A stretch of DNA of 64,000 nucleotides from Neocallimastix lanati (nom. inval.) (GCA_016946835.1 JACVTC010000053.1:1-64000), one strand, 5' to 3'. Counted from the first letter of the stretch, positions 12,274-22,625 are shown. Notes: a model not told the origin generated them from the sequence alone. Numbers and translations are program-made.

Positions 12274-12407
12274 GTAATATTGAAGAAGTTAAAAAATTGA
12301 TTCGGTATGGAATGAAAATCAATAAGAAAAATAAAGATGGAGGCACACCATTATTAATTGAATGTAAAAATGGAAATAGAGAATTAATAAAATATAAATT
12401 AAGTTAA
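12274..12407 (+). pseudogene. C-terminal ankyrin tail fused in frame to copia integrase
   Basis: Encodes GNIEEVKKLIRYGMKINKKN and then DGGTPLLIECKNGN, the last ankyrin repeat of the cassette proteins (compare 27359-27493). It is in the same frame as the upstream integrase sequence, so the open frame 11946-12407 (153 residues) is a chimera. The fusion follows from the inverted-duplication breakpoint, not from a designed gene. The rest of this ankyrin gene is absent. Confidence 0.85.
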
Positions 12408-12735
12408 GTTATAATTTCATAAAACCCTCTTCTTCATAATATGTACATTATTTATTTTATTGTTTATTATAAAAAACAATTAGAAATTATTATTTTTTAG
12501 TTTTACAATAGAATTTATTAAAACAGCTTTTATTATAAATAATAATAAAAAATGTTGTTATTATTTATAAAATAAAAATAAAAATAAAAATAAAAATAAA
12601 ATTTAAAAATATATGAACTGGAATAAAAAAAAATAAAAAATAAAAAATTTATATTTAAAAAAAAATTTTTTTTAATTTATTTTATAATAATTATTTTTTT
12701 AATTTTAATATTAAAATATTTATTTTATATGTTAT
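12408..12735 (+). repeat. 3' flank of ankyrin cassette, interrupted by element B
   Basis: TAAGTTATAATTTCATAAAA, CCCTCTTC and the following A/T-rich sequence match the flanks after 24751 and 27493. The cassette resumes at 17460 after the copia insertion. 12731-12735 (GTTAT) is the left target-site duplication. Confidence 0.8.
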
Positions 12736-12953
12736 TGTAAGAAATATTTAAGTTTTATTAATAAATTTATAATTTATTTATTATATTATTGCTAATTGTT
12801 TTAGTATTAACAAAAATAAAGTTGTATTTATATAAAAATTTGTGGCTTGGCTTCATTACTAATTTTGAATTACATGAATATTCTTAGAATAAATGAATTA
12901 CTAATTATTACTTATTATTATTAATTCAATTCAATATTTTAATTATACTAAAA
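12736..12953 (-). repeat. 3' LTR of element B
   Basis: On plus it starts TGTAAGAAATATTTAAG and ends at CTAAAA where the other copies have CTAACA. The adjoining inner sequence TCCGCCTAAAAC is a weak polypurine tract on the minus strand. Confidence 0.9.
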
Positions 12954-13046
12954 TTCCGCCTAAAACTTAAATTATTTTAGGAAATAATTTAATGTTTTGT
13001 AAAGTTGATTTTAAAGTATGTATTGTTTAGATTTGTATAGTTTGTA

Positions 13047-14460
13047 TTAGTTTATGTCAAAAATTTTACTTGTGAAACTTTTTAATTTTGTTCCATTAAT
13101 GTTTTTTGTTAATATGTCGGCCACCATTTCACTTGTATTCTTGTATTTTAGTATAATTTTGTTTTTCTTAATGTTGTCGTTATCGAAATGAAATTTTATA
13201 TCTATCTGGTTAAATTTTATAGAGAATTCACCATTTTCCATAATTATTTTACTTGATTTATTGTCTGTGTATATTGTGATAGGAGATTTGTAGTTGAATA
13301 ATTCATATATAGTGTTTCTAAATCACAGAGCCTTCTTGATGCATTCTGAGGCAATAATGAATTCTTCCTCTGCAGTGGAAATAGCTACTATTGTTTGTTT
13401 CTTGGAATACCATGAAATGGGCGAGTTTCCCATTAAGAATATATGACCTGATGTTAATTTCCGGTTTTCCTTGTCCCCAATCGGCATCGGTATATCCATG
13501 AAATGGACCTAAACCATAATATAAAATTTTGAAGTATTTAGTATTATTTAAATATTTTAAAATATAAATAATTTTATACCAATCGGCATATGTAGGATTT
13601 TCACACTGTCGAGCAGTATGATGTACTGCGAAAGAAATGTCTGGCCGAGTGCATTTTGCTAAATATATAAGTGATCCGATTACACTTTTATATGTAGTAG
13701 GATTAAAAGGTTTATCATTAGTAATATTATTTAGTGTTCAAGGTATGTTAGTTCTTTTATTTTGAGTAATTTTAATATTATAACTCAATAAATTTTCAAT
13801 AAAATTTGTTTGTGAAATTCGGTATTCGAATTTCGTTTGTTCAATTGTAATACCTAGAAGATATTTTATAGGCCCATAATTAAAGATTTTAAATTTTGAT
13901 TTAATTTTATTGATTATATCATTTATTTCATAGTTACTACAACTGATGATCATATCATCATTTACATATATACCAATTAAACAAATTATTTTATTATCTT
14001 TTAGTTTCCTAAAAATGCACGGATATGATTTTAATTGATGGAAGCCTTGTTCTTTTATGAAGATAGAAATTGTTTCGAACCATTGTCTTCCAGACTGCCT
14101 TAAGCCATACAGAGCTTTATTTAATTTCCAAAATCCTTTTTTGTAATTCTTATCTCCGGGAGGGATAGTGGTATATATGTCTTTATCAAGGTTAGCGTTT
14201 AGGTAGGCAGCTTTTACTTCTAACTGGTAGATATTCCATTTTAAGTAAGATGCAATAGATATTATAAATTTTAGGCTATCTGAATTTAAAGTACAAAAGT
14301 ATGTTAATTCAAAATCAATACCAAATACTTTGGTAAATCCTCTAGCAACAAGTCTAGCTTTGTATTTTGTTATATTATTGTGCTCGTCTCTTTTAATCGT
14401 AAATACCCATTTGGTAGTAATTGTTTTTCTATTATTTGGTACTTCTTTAACTATTGTCAT
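13047..14460 (-). pseudogene. Copia reverse transcriptase and RNase H, element B
   Basis: RT segment (13738-14460): KWVFTIKRDEHNN, KARLVARGF, QLEVKAAYLNA, KLNKALYGLRQS and the active-site stretch IYVNDDMIIS. The Asp expected in LDVKTAFLN is Glu (LEVKAAYLN), and the YVDD box is altered to YVNDD. After a TGA (LNNITND region) the same frame continues with DISFAVHHTARQ and the RNase H segment YTDADWGQGK, SKKQTIVAISTAEEEF and VADILTKNINGTK. The RT segment is in another frame from the integrase, so a frameshift lies between 14460 and 14604. Inactive. Confidence 0.9.
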
Positions 14461-14603
14461 AATATTGTTTTAATATAAGTTGTATAATTCTTCATTAATT
14501 GCTTTAATCAAGTGTTCTTTATTCTAACGTGTTATTGCTTGATTATAATTGAATGGTATATCCGATTCTATTATATTAATTGACTTATGATTTTCAGTAC
14601 TAT

Positions 14604-15773
14604 TTATCCTCTTATTTTCATTAAATAACTGTGTTCTGTGCGTTTATTTAATATCACATTATCATAAAAATGAACATGACCTAACCGTACATCATTGTTT
14701 ATTAATGAATTGTTATTTTTAATGCTATCAACTACATTAATTAATGTATTGTTAAAATTTCTATATGAAATCTCTTTATTATTATTTGATGTATTATATG
14801 TTGATTTTATACAATTAATATCCATTTTTTCTTCTTCTTTATTGATGTTATTATCAGATGGATTTAGGTTGTTCGTTGAATTTATAGTGATATTGTTGGA
14901 ATTAAAAAATTCAGGATACTTATAAATGTGTAGACCAGGAGTGTCTTCTTTAAAAATTACTTCTCTTACTAAATGAAATTTTTGGTCGGTTTTATCCATA
15001 ATTATATAACAATGAGTGTCGAATTTTATCCCTAAAAATATTCCTTCCTTTGAATTTATATCTATTTTTGATTTTTTATTTTGTAAATTATTATAAAAAG
15101 CAGTGCATCCGAAAACTTTAATTGGTGTAATATCGACTTTTGTGTTATAGAATACTTCATTTGGTATTAAATTTGAAATGCTTTTTCTTGGAGTTATAAT
15201 GAATAGATGATTTGCATATATTGATGCAAAAGACCAAAAGTCTTTACTAAGTTTTGACCAATAAATTAATGTTTTAACTGAGTTCATAAGAGTTTGGTTA
15301 AATCGTTCCGCGATGCCATTATTTTCCGGATTGTACGGAGTAGAAAATATTTTCTTTATTCCAAGTTTTCTAAAATATTTCTTTATTTTGGAATTGTTGT
15401 ATTCTCTAGCATTATCGCTTTTAAAAAATTTTATCTTATTACCGTGATGGTTTTCTATATATTTGAGAAAATATAATATTGTGTTTACTGTTTAAGATTT
15501 TTCTTTTAGTAGATATATCCATGATTTGCGACTAAATTCATCAATAAATGTTAGTATATATTTCATACTATCTATTGAGATCGGTTTAATTGGTCCTATC
15601 AAATCAGAGTGTATACCTTCTAATAGAGTCGAAGCCATTGGAGTGATTTTGTTGTGGGGTTTCATTTTTAATTTTGAAATTTTACAATCTAGGCATTGTT
15701 CTGTGTTTACATTATGTAAATTTATATATTTATTAATGTCTGGTTGGTAAAAATGCCCCAACCGTCTATGCCA
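14604..15773 (-). pseudogene. Copia integrase, element B
   Basis: Homologous position by position to 11460-12273 of element A, then continuing into an Asn-rich linker (INKEEEKMDINCIKSTYN) that A lacks. It contains the HHCC zinc region (HRRLGHFYQ...CLDCKISKLK), the DD-E core pieces and the FGCTAFYNN C-terminal motif. In-frame TAA codons at 15492-15494 and 15774-15776 match those of A. Confidence 0.9.
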
Positions 15774-16241
15774 TTAACTTGTTTGTTGTTCATTTGAGGA
15801 TATTGGTTTTAAATTTGTTTCTTTTATTCTAACAATATTAAATTGATCTGGAAATATGATATCGATTATTTTATTATTGTTGTTAGTTAATGTTAATGAT
15901 ATTTTTTCGTTGATGTTGTTGATGCTTACATTGATTCCAGATTTTGCTAATTTTATCCTACTAATTATGTTCTTATTGCTGTTTGTTGAATAATATACTT
16001 TATTTAAAGTAAATTTATGGTTATTTATTATTCCATGATATGTTCTATATCTTTCAAAATGGCAGAGAGTATTATTTGCACATTTCATGGTAGTCTTATT
16101 TTCTGTGTAATCCTCCAGTATATTTTTATTATTTGTGATATGTTCGCTGGCAACTGTGTTATAAGTCCAAGTTGTATAACTATCTTCATTTTGTGTTGAC
16201 GATTCATCATGTTCCAGGTTGTTTATAGTAGGACCAAACAT
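15774..16241 (-). pseudogene. Copia protease region, element B
   Basis: Same segment as 10992-11459, but the aspartic protease active site reads TYNTVASEHIT instead of TYDTGASEHIT: the catalytic Asp is Asn and the Gly is Val, so the enzyme would be dead. The copy in A keeps DTGA, so this damage is private to B and later than the duplication. Confidence 0.9.
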
Positions 16242-16309
16242 CGTTTGTATTTCATCATAACACAGTGTTTTGTCCTTGTAATTCTCTTCATCGATTTCTA
16301 TATTATTTA

Positions 16310-17203
16310 TTAATTTTTTTCTTTGTTCTTATTTGAGTTTGTATTATTTAATTTCTTCTTAATGTTCTTGTTAAATATGCATCTTTTGTTATTTCTGTTG
16401 GTTCTGCATGGGTTAAAGTAACAATCCTTTGCTAAATGTCCTTTTTTATTACAAATCAGGCAATATTTTCTCATCTTGTTTTTGAATTTTCTTTGTATCA
16501 TATTTCTTTACTTATTTTCTATATTATTGAGATCTGGTATATCTCCACTTGAATGGATACTTTCTGTTTTTTGCTTTTCAAGATTAGAGTTATTAACTCT
16601 ATCATTTTTGTATGTGAAGACAATGAATTTGTCTTTTATTTCTTCGTAAAACTGTTCCGGAGTTAATTTTGAACTAACTATCACCTTGCTTTTAAGATCA
16701 TTTGGTAATGCATCGTGCATGATTATGATCTTTTCTATATTAGTAGGTTTTGTAGGGGAGTCATTCAATAATCTGAATAATTCCATTATTTCATTTGTGA
16801 CGTTCATTGTTTCTTGAACATCCTTTGCGCGGATTGAATATAGCCTTTTCATCCATATACCATAAAAGGCAGAATTATCGGTTTTATATAATTTTTCCAT
16901 TTTCTTCATTCTCTCATGAGCAGTTTTACAATCCTTTATATATGTTTTTATTTTATCATAGACATTAGTTAAGATAATAGTACAGGCCATTGCGTCTTCT
17001 GTTTCTAGGTTTTCATTGAAATCACTGTCTTCTGGTGATAAATTCCCATTGTTTGTAGGCTTTTTTAACATGTCATTCACATTATATTTGATATATTTTG
17101 TTAATTTTTTCGCCCTTAAGTAATCCATCATTATAGATTACCATATTGGGAAATTATTTATTCTCTGGAGTTTTTCTTTTTCGGATAAAATAAGTTCAGA
17201 CAT
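16310..17203 (-). pseudogene. Copia gag, element B
   Basis: Starts at the ATG equivalent to 10028 (MSELILSEKEK). It is interrupted by a TAA about 22 codons in (TGG TAA for TGG TAT in A) and by another TAA after NNIENK. The zinc knuckle CLICNKKGHLAKDC is intact. The stops differ from those in the gag of A, so they arose after the duplication. Confidence 0.85.
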
Positions 17204-17217
17204 TTTAAGTTTTAAGA

Positions 17218-17235
17218 GACTTCAGACTCTTAATC
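17218..17235 (-). promoter_or_regulatory. Primer-binding site of element B
   Basis: Plus strand GACTTCAGACTCTTAATC, directly abutting the LTR. Read as tRNA it gives the loop CTCTTAA closed by TCAGA/TCTGA, that is, a tRNA-Lys(CUU) anticodon arm. This suggests priming by a 5' tRNA half ending near position 40. Confidence 0.6.
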
Positions 17236-17454
17236 TGTAAGAAATATTTAAGTTTTATTAATAAATTTATAATCTTATTTATTATATTATTGTTAATTGT
17301 TTTAGTATTTACACAAATAAAGTTGTATTTATATAAATATTTGTGGCTTTGCTTCATTACTAATTATGAATTACATGAATATTCTTAAAATAAATGCATT
17401 ACTAATTATTACTAATTATTATTAATTCAATTCAATATTTTAATTATTCTAACA
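17236..17454 (-). repeat. 5' LTR of element B
   Basis: 219 bp, TGTAAGAAATATT...TATTCTAACA on plus. It is followed by the GTTAT target duplication and then the second half of the interrupted ankyrin-cassette flank. Confidence 0.92.
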
Positions 17455-18114
17455 GTTATTATATAATAATTTTTTAGAATTAAAATATTTAATTAAAAAT
17501 TTAAATTTATAATTTTAATATTTTTTAATTTTTTTTTTATTTTTGTTTCATTTAATTTTTATATTTATTTATTTATTTATTTTAGTTATTCATTTTCATA
17601 TATATTTAAAAATATTTTTTAATTGTTTAAAAATTTAAGAGTGAAAAAGATGTTTTACGATCTATTTTGAAATTATATTTTTTGAAATTATAAATTTTGA
17701 ATAATACCAACTCCTGTAGAATTCCAAATTAAAATATATAAAAAACTGAAAAAATAAATAAATTAAAAAAAAAAAAGAATATGGAAGATGTTTACTTTTT
17801 AACTGAAATTATTTATAAAAATATTGAAATAATTAATATTTAAATAGTATTTATGTCTCTTAAAATAAAATTAAATTGAAAAGGTTTGAATTGGAAAATA
17901 TCTCTACTTTTTATTATTCTATCTATTTAAATAAAATCTATTATGAAAGAAAAAGAAAAAATATTATAAAAAAAATGATATAATGTATAATTATATTTAT
18001 TCTTATTTTTATTATTATAATCATTATTATTTTTTATTTATTTATTTATTTATTTATTATTACTTATTATTTCTTCTGCTTTATTTCTATATTTATGGAC
18101 ATAAAAATAAAAAG
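17455..18114 (+). repeat. Ankyrin cassette 3' flank, second half
   Basis: Continues the flank broken at 12735: ATATAATAATTTTTTAGAAT, AAGAGTGAAAAAGATGTTTT and CTCCTGTAGAATTCCAAATT all occur in the same order in the cassettes at 25100-25800 and 27800-28560. It includes a decayed copy of the small reading frame (from about 17780, stop after NIEIINI). The next insertion, element C, starts at 18115. Confidence 0.8.
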
Positions 18115-18352
18115 TGTTAAAAAATAAAAGATTCGTTTTATTTATGTTTATAGAAAATGAAAATCTAATTTTATCTATTTTATTAAAAGGGGTTATAGTT
18201 GAAGAATTTTATATTATAAAATATTTATAGTTATTTATTTAGGTTACACAAATATATTATTGGTCTTATACTTAAAAATATATATATTAAAATATATCAC
18301 AAAACTCCTTAATATTATATATATACAAAACTTCAATATTTATATTTTAACA
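18115..18352 (-). repeat. 3' LTR of element C
   Basis: TGTTAAAAAATAAAAG...TATTTTAACA, 238 bp. It differs from 22388-22625 by four substitutions, all transitions. Confidence 0.92.
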
Positions 18353-18876
18353 CTCCCCCTCAAGTCTAGCTTTCTATGAAGTTAGACTTGAATTAAGAGT
18401 TGCAGCAGAAATAATTATTCCTTATTTAATGCTTTACAAATAAATGTGTGGATACTAAATGCGTTTTTAATGAAACGGAGATATCAAGCTTTGTATAGAT
18501 GGACATTGTGGTAGATTTGTAGGAGATCCTTGAACCACTGAAGATGAATATGCAAAGGATATTGTGATGAAGAATGCATCTTACCTAGACAACCCGAGAG
18601 GGAAACTGACACTGAACATAATCTTGAATTTTTTTGGTATTCTAGGATTTTTGATTATAATTGTGTTCATTGTATTTTGTATGCTCGTTATAACTCTAAT
18701 ACTAAAGCTAGTGATACTAAATCTTATAAACAATTTAATTATATTCGGTGTTTAATATTAATATATTATAATTTTAGTATAATACTATATAATATATATC
18801 GAATAAAATGATTTGGCTGATTTACAACAAAAAGAAAATAATTATTTAAGATAACTACAAGGGTTGTTTATAAATT

Positions 18877-19240
18877 GTGAATCATAGATATAGATACTTA
18901 AAATGGTATTTTTCAGATTGCTATAATAGAAATGAGCATACTAGTATGAGATTTGTTCCAAACAATAGAGATAACCCTGATGACTGTGACATTAAAGGTT
19001 ATATTAATATTAAAAGTAATAAATGTTATTTTACAAGCAACAGAAGTGGTGATTGCATCTTACAATCAACCGATTGAGTTTAACCAAGTTCGTTATTATG
19101 ATTGAGTTGTTTATCAAGATCCTAATAGCAAGACTAATGTTGAAATAGCCTTGACTGAATATGGTTGTTGTACAATCGTAAAGGATGATAAAGATACCAA
19201 ATGGATAGAAAATCTTCCCCATCATATACAAATTAACTAA
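18877..19240 (+). pseudogene. Gene fragment inside element C, unrecognised
   Basis: Two overlapping plus frames give a plausible single protein segment: SNKCYFTSNRSG, then in another frame VVIASYNQPIEFNQVRYYD, VVYQDPNSKTNVEIALTEY and GCCTIVKDDKDTKWIENL, ending in a stop. The Cys content and Asp/Asn-rich composition suggest a secreted or surface protein. I do not recognise the family. It is broken by a frameshift and an in-frame TGA. It lies antisense to the element's own direction. Confidence 0.4.
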
Positions 19241-19639
19241 ATTAATTTGATATCTAAGTCAAAACCAAAAATTTTACGATTTAATTAATATCTTTAATCA
19301 ACTTTTTTTTTTTTTTTTTTTGTTTTTTGTTTTTTGTTTTTATGATTATTATTTATTTATATCTGTTACAAGTATTACTAGATATTCTAATAAATCTTTA
19401 TTTCTACAAAATTTTTATTTCAACTTTTACATGCATAAAATAATTGTATTTCCCTAAATTTATTTTCATTATTAATATCTACACCATTGTCTACCAAGAA
19501 TTCAATTAAACTTTTGTTTCCTTATAGTCTGTTGTTCTACAACTATTAGTTTCAGTGTAATTTTTCGTTCTACGACTATCGTCATAGTTAGTTTCGATGT
19601 AATCAACAGAATCTTTATTACTATTATTGTCAATAATGA

Positions 19640-20062
19640 CAGAGTATCTATGAGTGGTTATCTCCCATATTTGAGTTATTTGCAAAATTGAACGAATAGT
19701 ATGGCTTGAAGTTATTTAAATCATATGAAAGTAAATATAAGGATGATTCATCGGTAGATATTGTAGTCTATCTTGATGATTCCCTGCAATACAACAACAA
19801 GTTCATGAACCGTTGTGTGAACATGATCAATTATTACAAGAAGAACATGAAGATGTGCATGAAGTGCAAGTACTTGATGTGGCGTTGGATTTTTTCATTA
19901 TTGGTATTTGGCTTTTTAACAATAATATTAGAGTTGTCGATGGTAAGATCACCAAATTTATTAATAGCTAAAATAAATGTAGTAGTTGTAGCAAAAATAG
20001 AAACTGTGTTAGAGTTTATGGTTTCATTTAAAAACATTTCTGAGTTAATAACAATTTCTTAA
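19640..20062 (+). pseudogene. Gene fragment inside element C, unrecognised
   Basis: The plus frame reads IYEWLSPIFELFAKLNE, a stop, then YGLKLFKSYESKYKDDSS and VDIVVYLDDSLQYNNKFMNR, followed by a hydrophobic stretch. This looks like real protein sequence rather than random A/T translation, but no family is recognised. The opposite strand is also partly open (19834-20037), so the direction is uncertain in the 3' half. Confidence 0.3.
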
Positions 20063-20640
20063 ACAACATGTTAGTAAATCTTCTTGATTATTATATGGTG
20101 GTGATTCCTTTGGTGAATCTCTTTATAAATCTCTATGTAGATCTCTTGGTAAACATGGAACTGGAGTATTTTCAGTGGTTTAGAAAACATCAGAATTTTA
20201 TTCCATGTTGACACATGAACCATCACTTAAGGAAATTGAATAACTAACTTGAGATTGATAATTATTTTGTAAAATCTTAACTGATTATTACGTTTAAAGT
20301 CATTATATTAATCAAATTATAGTGCAATCCACCTACTGGATAGTTTAGTTTTGGATTAACATAATTTAATGAACTGTATGAAATATCGATGTTACCGTTT
20401 TACATAAATGATTTTTTTATTAGGATAAGTCCAATAATAGTAACTAAGGCAAGTACACTTGTACCATATAAAGAGATAATAATAGCATTATTTGTTTCTT
20501 CAGTTGTAATATCGGCTGCACTTTCATTTGCTAAAATTTTGATTTATTATTACCGATTTCACCATTATTATTGCCATTATTATTGCCATTATCATTATTG
20601 TTGACAATATTATCTTCATTAGTTTTGTTTCTTTTATTTC
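20050..20640 (-). pseudogene. Membrane-anchored protein fragment inside element C
   Basis: The minus strand reads an Asn/Gly-rich linker (NNNDNGNNNGNNNGEIGN), then ILANESAADITTEETNNA and a hydrophobic C-terminal segment IIISLYGTSVLALVTIIGLI ending KKSFM and stop (about 20400-20640). Further on are SSLNYVNPKLNYPVGGLHYN and ENTPVPCLPRDLHRD in other frames. The first part looks like the C-terminus of a single-pass membrane protein. No family recognised; several frameshifts. Confidence 0.4.
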
Positions 20641-20745
20641 ATAATATTATTACAGATATATTAAAGATTATTTGTTTTTATCTTTAAGAATATTTATAAC
20701 AAATATTCTAGCATTTCAATTAAAAAAAAAAATTATATATTACTG

Positions 20746-21600
20746 ATGGAACAAAAATTCTATTATTCAAACTATTTAGATAGTTATAGTATTCTCTTCT
20801 ATTCCGTTACATTACCTATTAATTCAGTTTATTTAGAAAATGAAAATGATACTCTATTTAGTTCTATTATTCATCAAATTTTTCTTGTTGAACTTAAAAT
20901 ACAAATTGAAAATTATCAAAAAAAAAATTTTTAGAGTAGCATATTTAAATTCAGAACCAGATACTTCAAAGATTTTGCTGATATTACTCAAGTTAAAGCT
21001 ACTGTAGGTTCTCAATTAAATTCTGAAAGTAATAATTAGCAGAACAAATCAAATGAAGTGTAAAGATATAGTCTTTGATGTTCCAAATTCCTCAACTGAT
21101 TATAAAGATATTCTTACTCCAATTAGTCATTATAAACTTAGTATTTCTGATTCTAAAGCTCATTTGTTGATAGTGCTGTTGCTTTCTATACTGGCCACTT
21201 TTGGATTAATTGGGCTACTTATGATATTGTTAATGTTTACATTTGGATTAATATATAAATTATTGTTTACATTTACACTATTTTTTTTAATAATAAATTA
21301 CTTGAATTATTGGATATTAAATCTAAATCAATTGGAAAAAGCAAAACATTGTTCTTATTTTCTATTTCTTCATTTATTTTTCCTTTTTTCATCAATATTT
21401 GCTAAAAAAAAATGAGCTAATTCTTGATTTTGTTCTTTGATCTTTTGAGCGATGATCACATTATCTAAGATCTTTTGTTGTATTAATTTTTTTGCATTTT
21501 CAGTTTCGAATGGAAAATTGTACATGATCGACGTTATATAGATCCGTCCTACAATGAGAACGAAGCCATAATTGATTCTGTAAGTGGTTTGCATTTTGAT
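20746..21600 (+). pseudogene. Gene fragment inside element C, unrecognised
   Basis: Plus-strand pieces follow one another through frameshifts: VTLPINSVYLENENDTLFSS, AYLNSEPDTSK, FADITQVKATVGSQLNSESN, CKDIVFDVPNSSTDYKDILT, VDSAVAFYTGHFWINWATYD, and a last piece EWKIVHDRRYIDPSYNENEA ending GLHFD and stop near 21600. The last piece follows TTTGCATTTTCAG, which could be a splice acceptor. The order suggests one decayed gene; I cannot name it. Confidence 0.35.
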
Positions 21601-21876
21601 TAAATTTAAAGTTGTTTTGTTTGTCTAATTTTGAAGTTAAACTTTGATTTAAATTAAAATTATTATTTAAATTAGTACTTATTTAATTTATATTATTTTA
21701 TCCTTTGTAATTGTTTCAATATTACTATTATTACAATTATTTTCAGAACTAAATAACATAAAATAATTATTAACTAAAAAAATAGTTTAAAAACTAGACT
21801 TTTAATTAATTAACTATTAAGTACTGATTTTTAAACTCTAAATTAAAAATTTAAAAAAAATATATATATATAAAAA

Positions 21877-21912
<36 letters not shown>

Positions 21913-22171
21913 AATAAACACTTTTTTATTGCTTTATATTAATACTTCTTTTAATATTAATTGCTTTTTATATATATTCTTTATAAATTAATTTATTTTG
22001 AACTATTTTTCCACTTTTAATATAATTTATAATATAATTAGAATATTGGTTAATTTATAATTCTTACATATTAATATGATGTTTATTTTAAATTAGTTCA
22101 TTGCATCTATGCATTGCCAATTTATTTAACATCATGTATAATGAAATTAAAATATTTATTTATGTATTTGA

Positions 22172-22296
22172 CAATATTCAGAACTATTTTTTAATAAACG
22201 CTGACCAATATTCAGCACTATCTTTTAAAAAACGCTAACCAATATTCAGTACTATCTTTTAAAAAACGCTGACCAATATTCAGCACTATCTTTTAA
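22172..22296. repeat. 34-bp tandem repeat in element C leader
   Basis: Units begin with CAATATTCAG at 22172, 22206, 22240 and 22274, each 34 bp apart, and carry ACTATCTTTTAAAAAACGCT; the last is partial. They lie between the primer-binding site and the interior, in the 5' leader on the minus strand. Confidence 0.95.
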
Positions 22297-22373
22297 TATT
22301 ATTAAATTCACTTATTAAAAGACGTATATATATTTATTTAATTCTTATTTAATTCGTTATTAAGAAGAGTCAA

Positions 22374-22387
22374 TGAGACTCTTAATC
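22374..22387 (-). promoter_or_regulatory. Primer-binding site of element C
   Basis: Plus strand ATGAGACTCTTAATC ending at 22387, directly beside the LTR. It matches a tRNA-Lys(CUU) anticodon arm (TGAGA stem side, CTCTTAA loop), as in elements A, B and D. Confidence 0.6.
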
Positions 22388-22625
22388 TGTTAAAAAATAA
22401 AAGGTTCGTTTTATTTATGTTTATAGAAAATGAAAATCTAATTTTGTCTATTTTATTAAAAGGGGTTATAGTTGAAGAATTTTATATTATAAAATATTTA
22501 TAGTTATTTATTTAGGTTACACAAATATATTATTGGTCTTATATTTGAAAATATATATATTAAAATATATCACAAAACTCCTTAATATTATATATATACA
22601 AAACTTCAATATTTATATTTTAACA
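22388..22625 (-). repeat. 5' LTR of element C
   Basis: 238 bp, TGTTAAAAAATAAAAGGTTC...TTTTAACA on plus. The cassette flank resumes at 22626 with AAAAAAGTTAAAAATTATAATTG. Confidence 0.92.

Larger units (their letters stand above)
12736..17454 (-). mobile_element. Complete but dead Ty1/copia element B
   Basis: Minus-strand LTR retrotransposon of about 4.7 kb. LTRs at 12736-12953 (218 bp) and 17236-17454 (219 bp) differ at roughly a dozen positions. It is flanked by the perfect 5-bp target duplication GTTAT (12731-12735 and 17455-17459). The uninterrupted sequence survives in the paralogous cassette near 27800, confirming the insertion point. Order on the minus strand: gag, protease, integrase, RT, RNase H, the copia order. 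All coding parts carry stops or frameshifts. Confidence 0.95.
18115..22625 (-). mobile_element. LTR element C without recognisable pol, carrying gene fragments
   Basis: Two 238-bp LTRs (18115-18352 and 22388-22625) differ at only four positions. Next to the left LTR is CTCCCCCTCAAG (a polypurine tract on minus); next to the right LTR is TGAGACTCTTAATC, the primer-binding site, so the element reads on the minus strand. It is inserted in an ankyrin-cassette flank; left flank AAAAG and right flank AAAAA are close to a 5-bp duplication. The 4-kb interior shows no copia or gypsy protease, RT or integrase motif. It holds pieces of apparent cellular reading frames on both strands and a 34-bp tandem repeat. 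Probably non-autonomous, with captured sequence. Confidence 0.8.

Noticed and set aside
22172-22296. CRISPR-like spaced repeat
   Set aside because: The units are contiguous tandem repeats without distinct spacers, in a eukaryotic LTR element.
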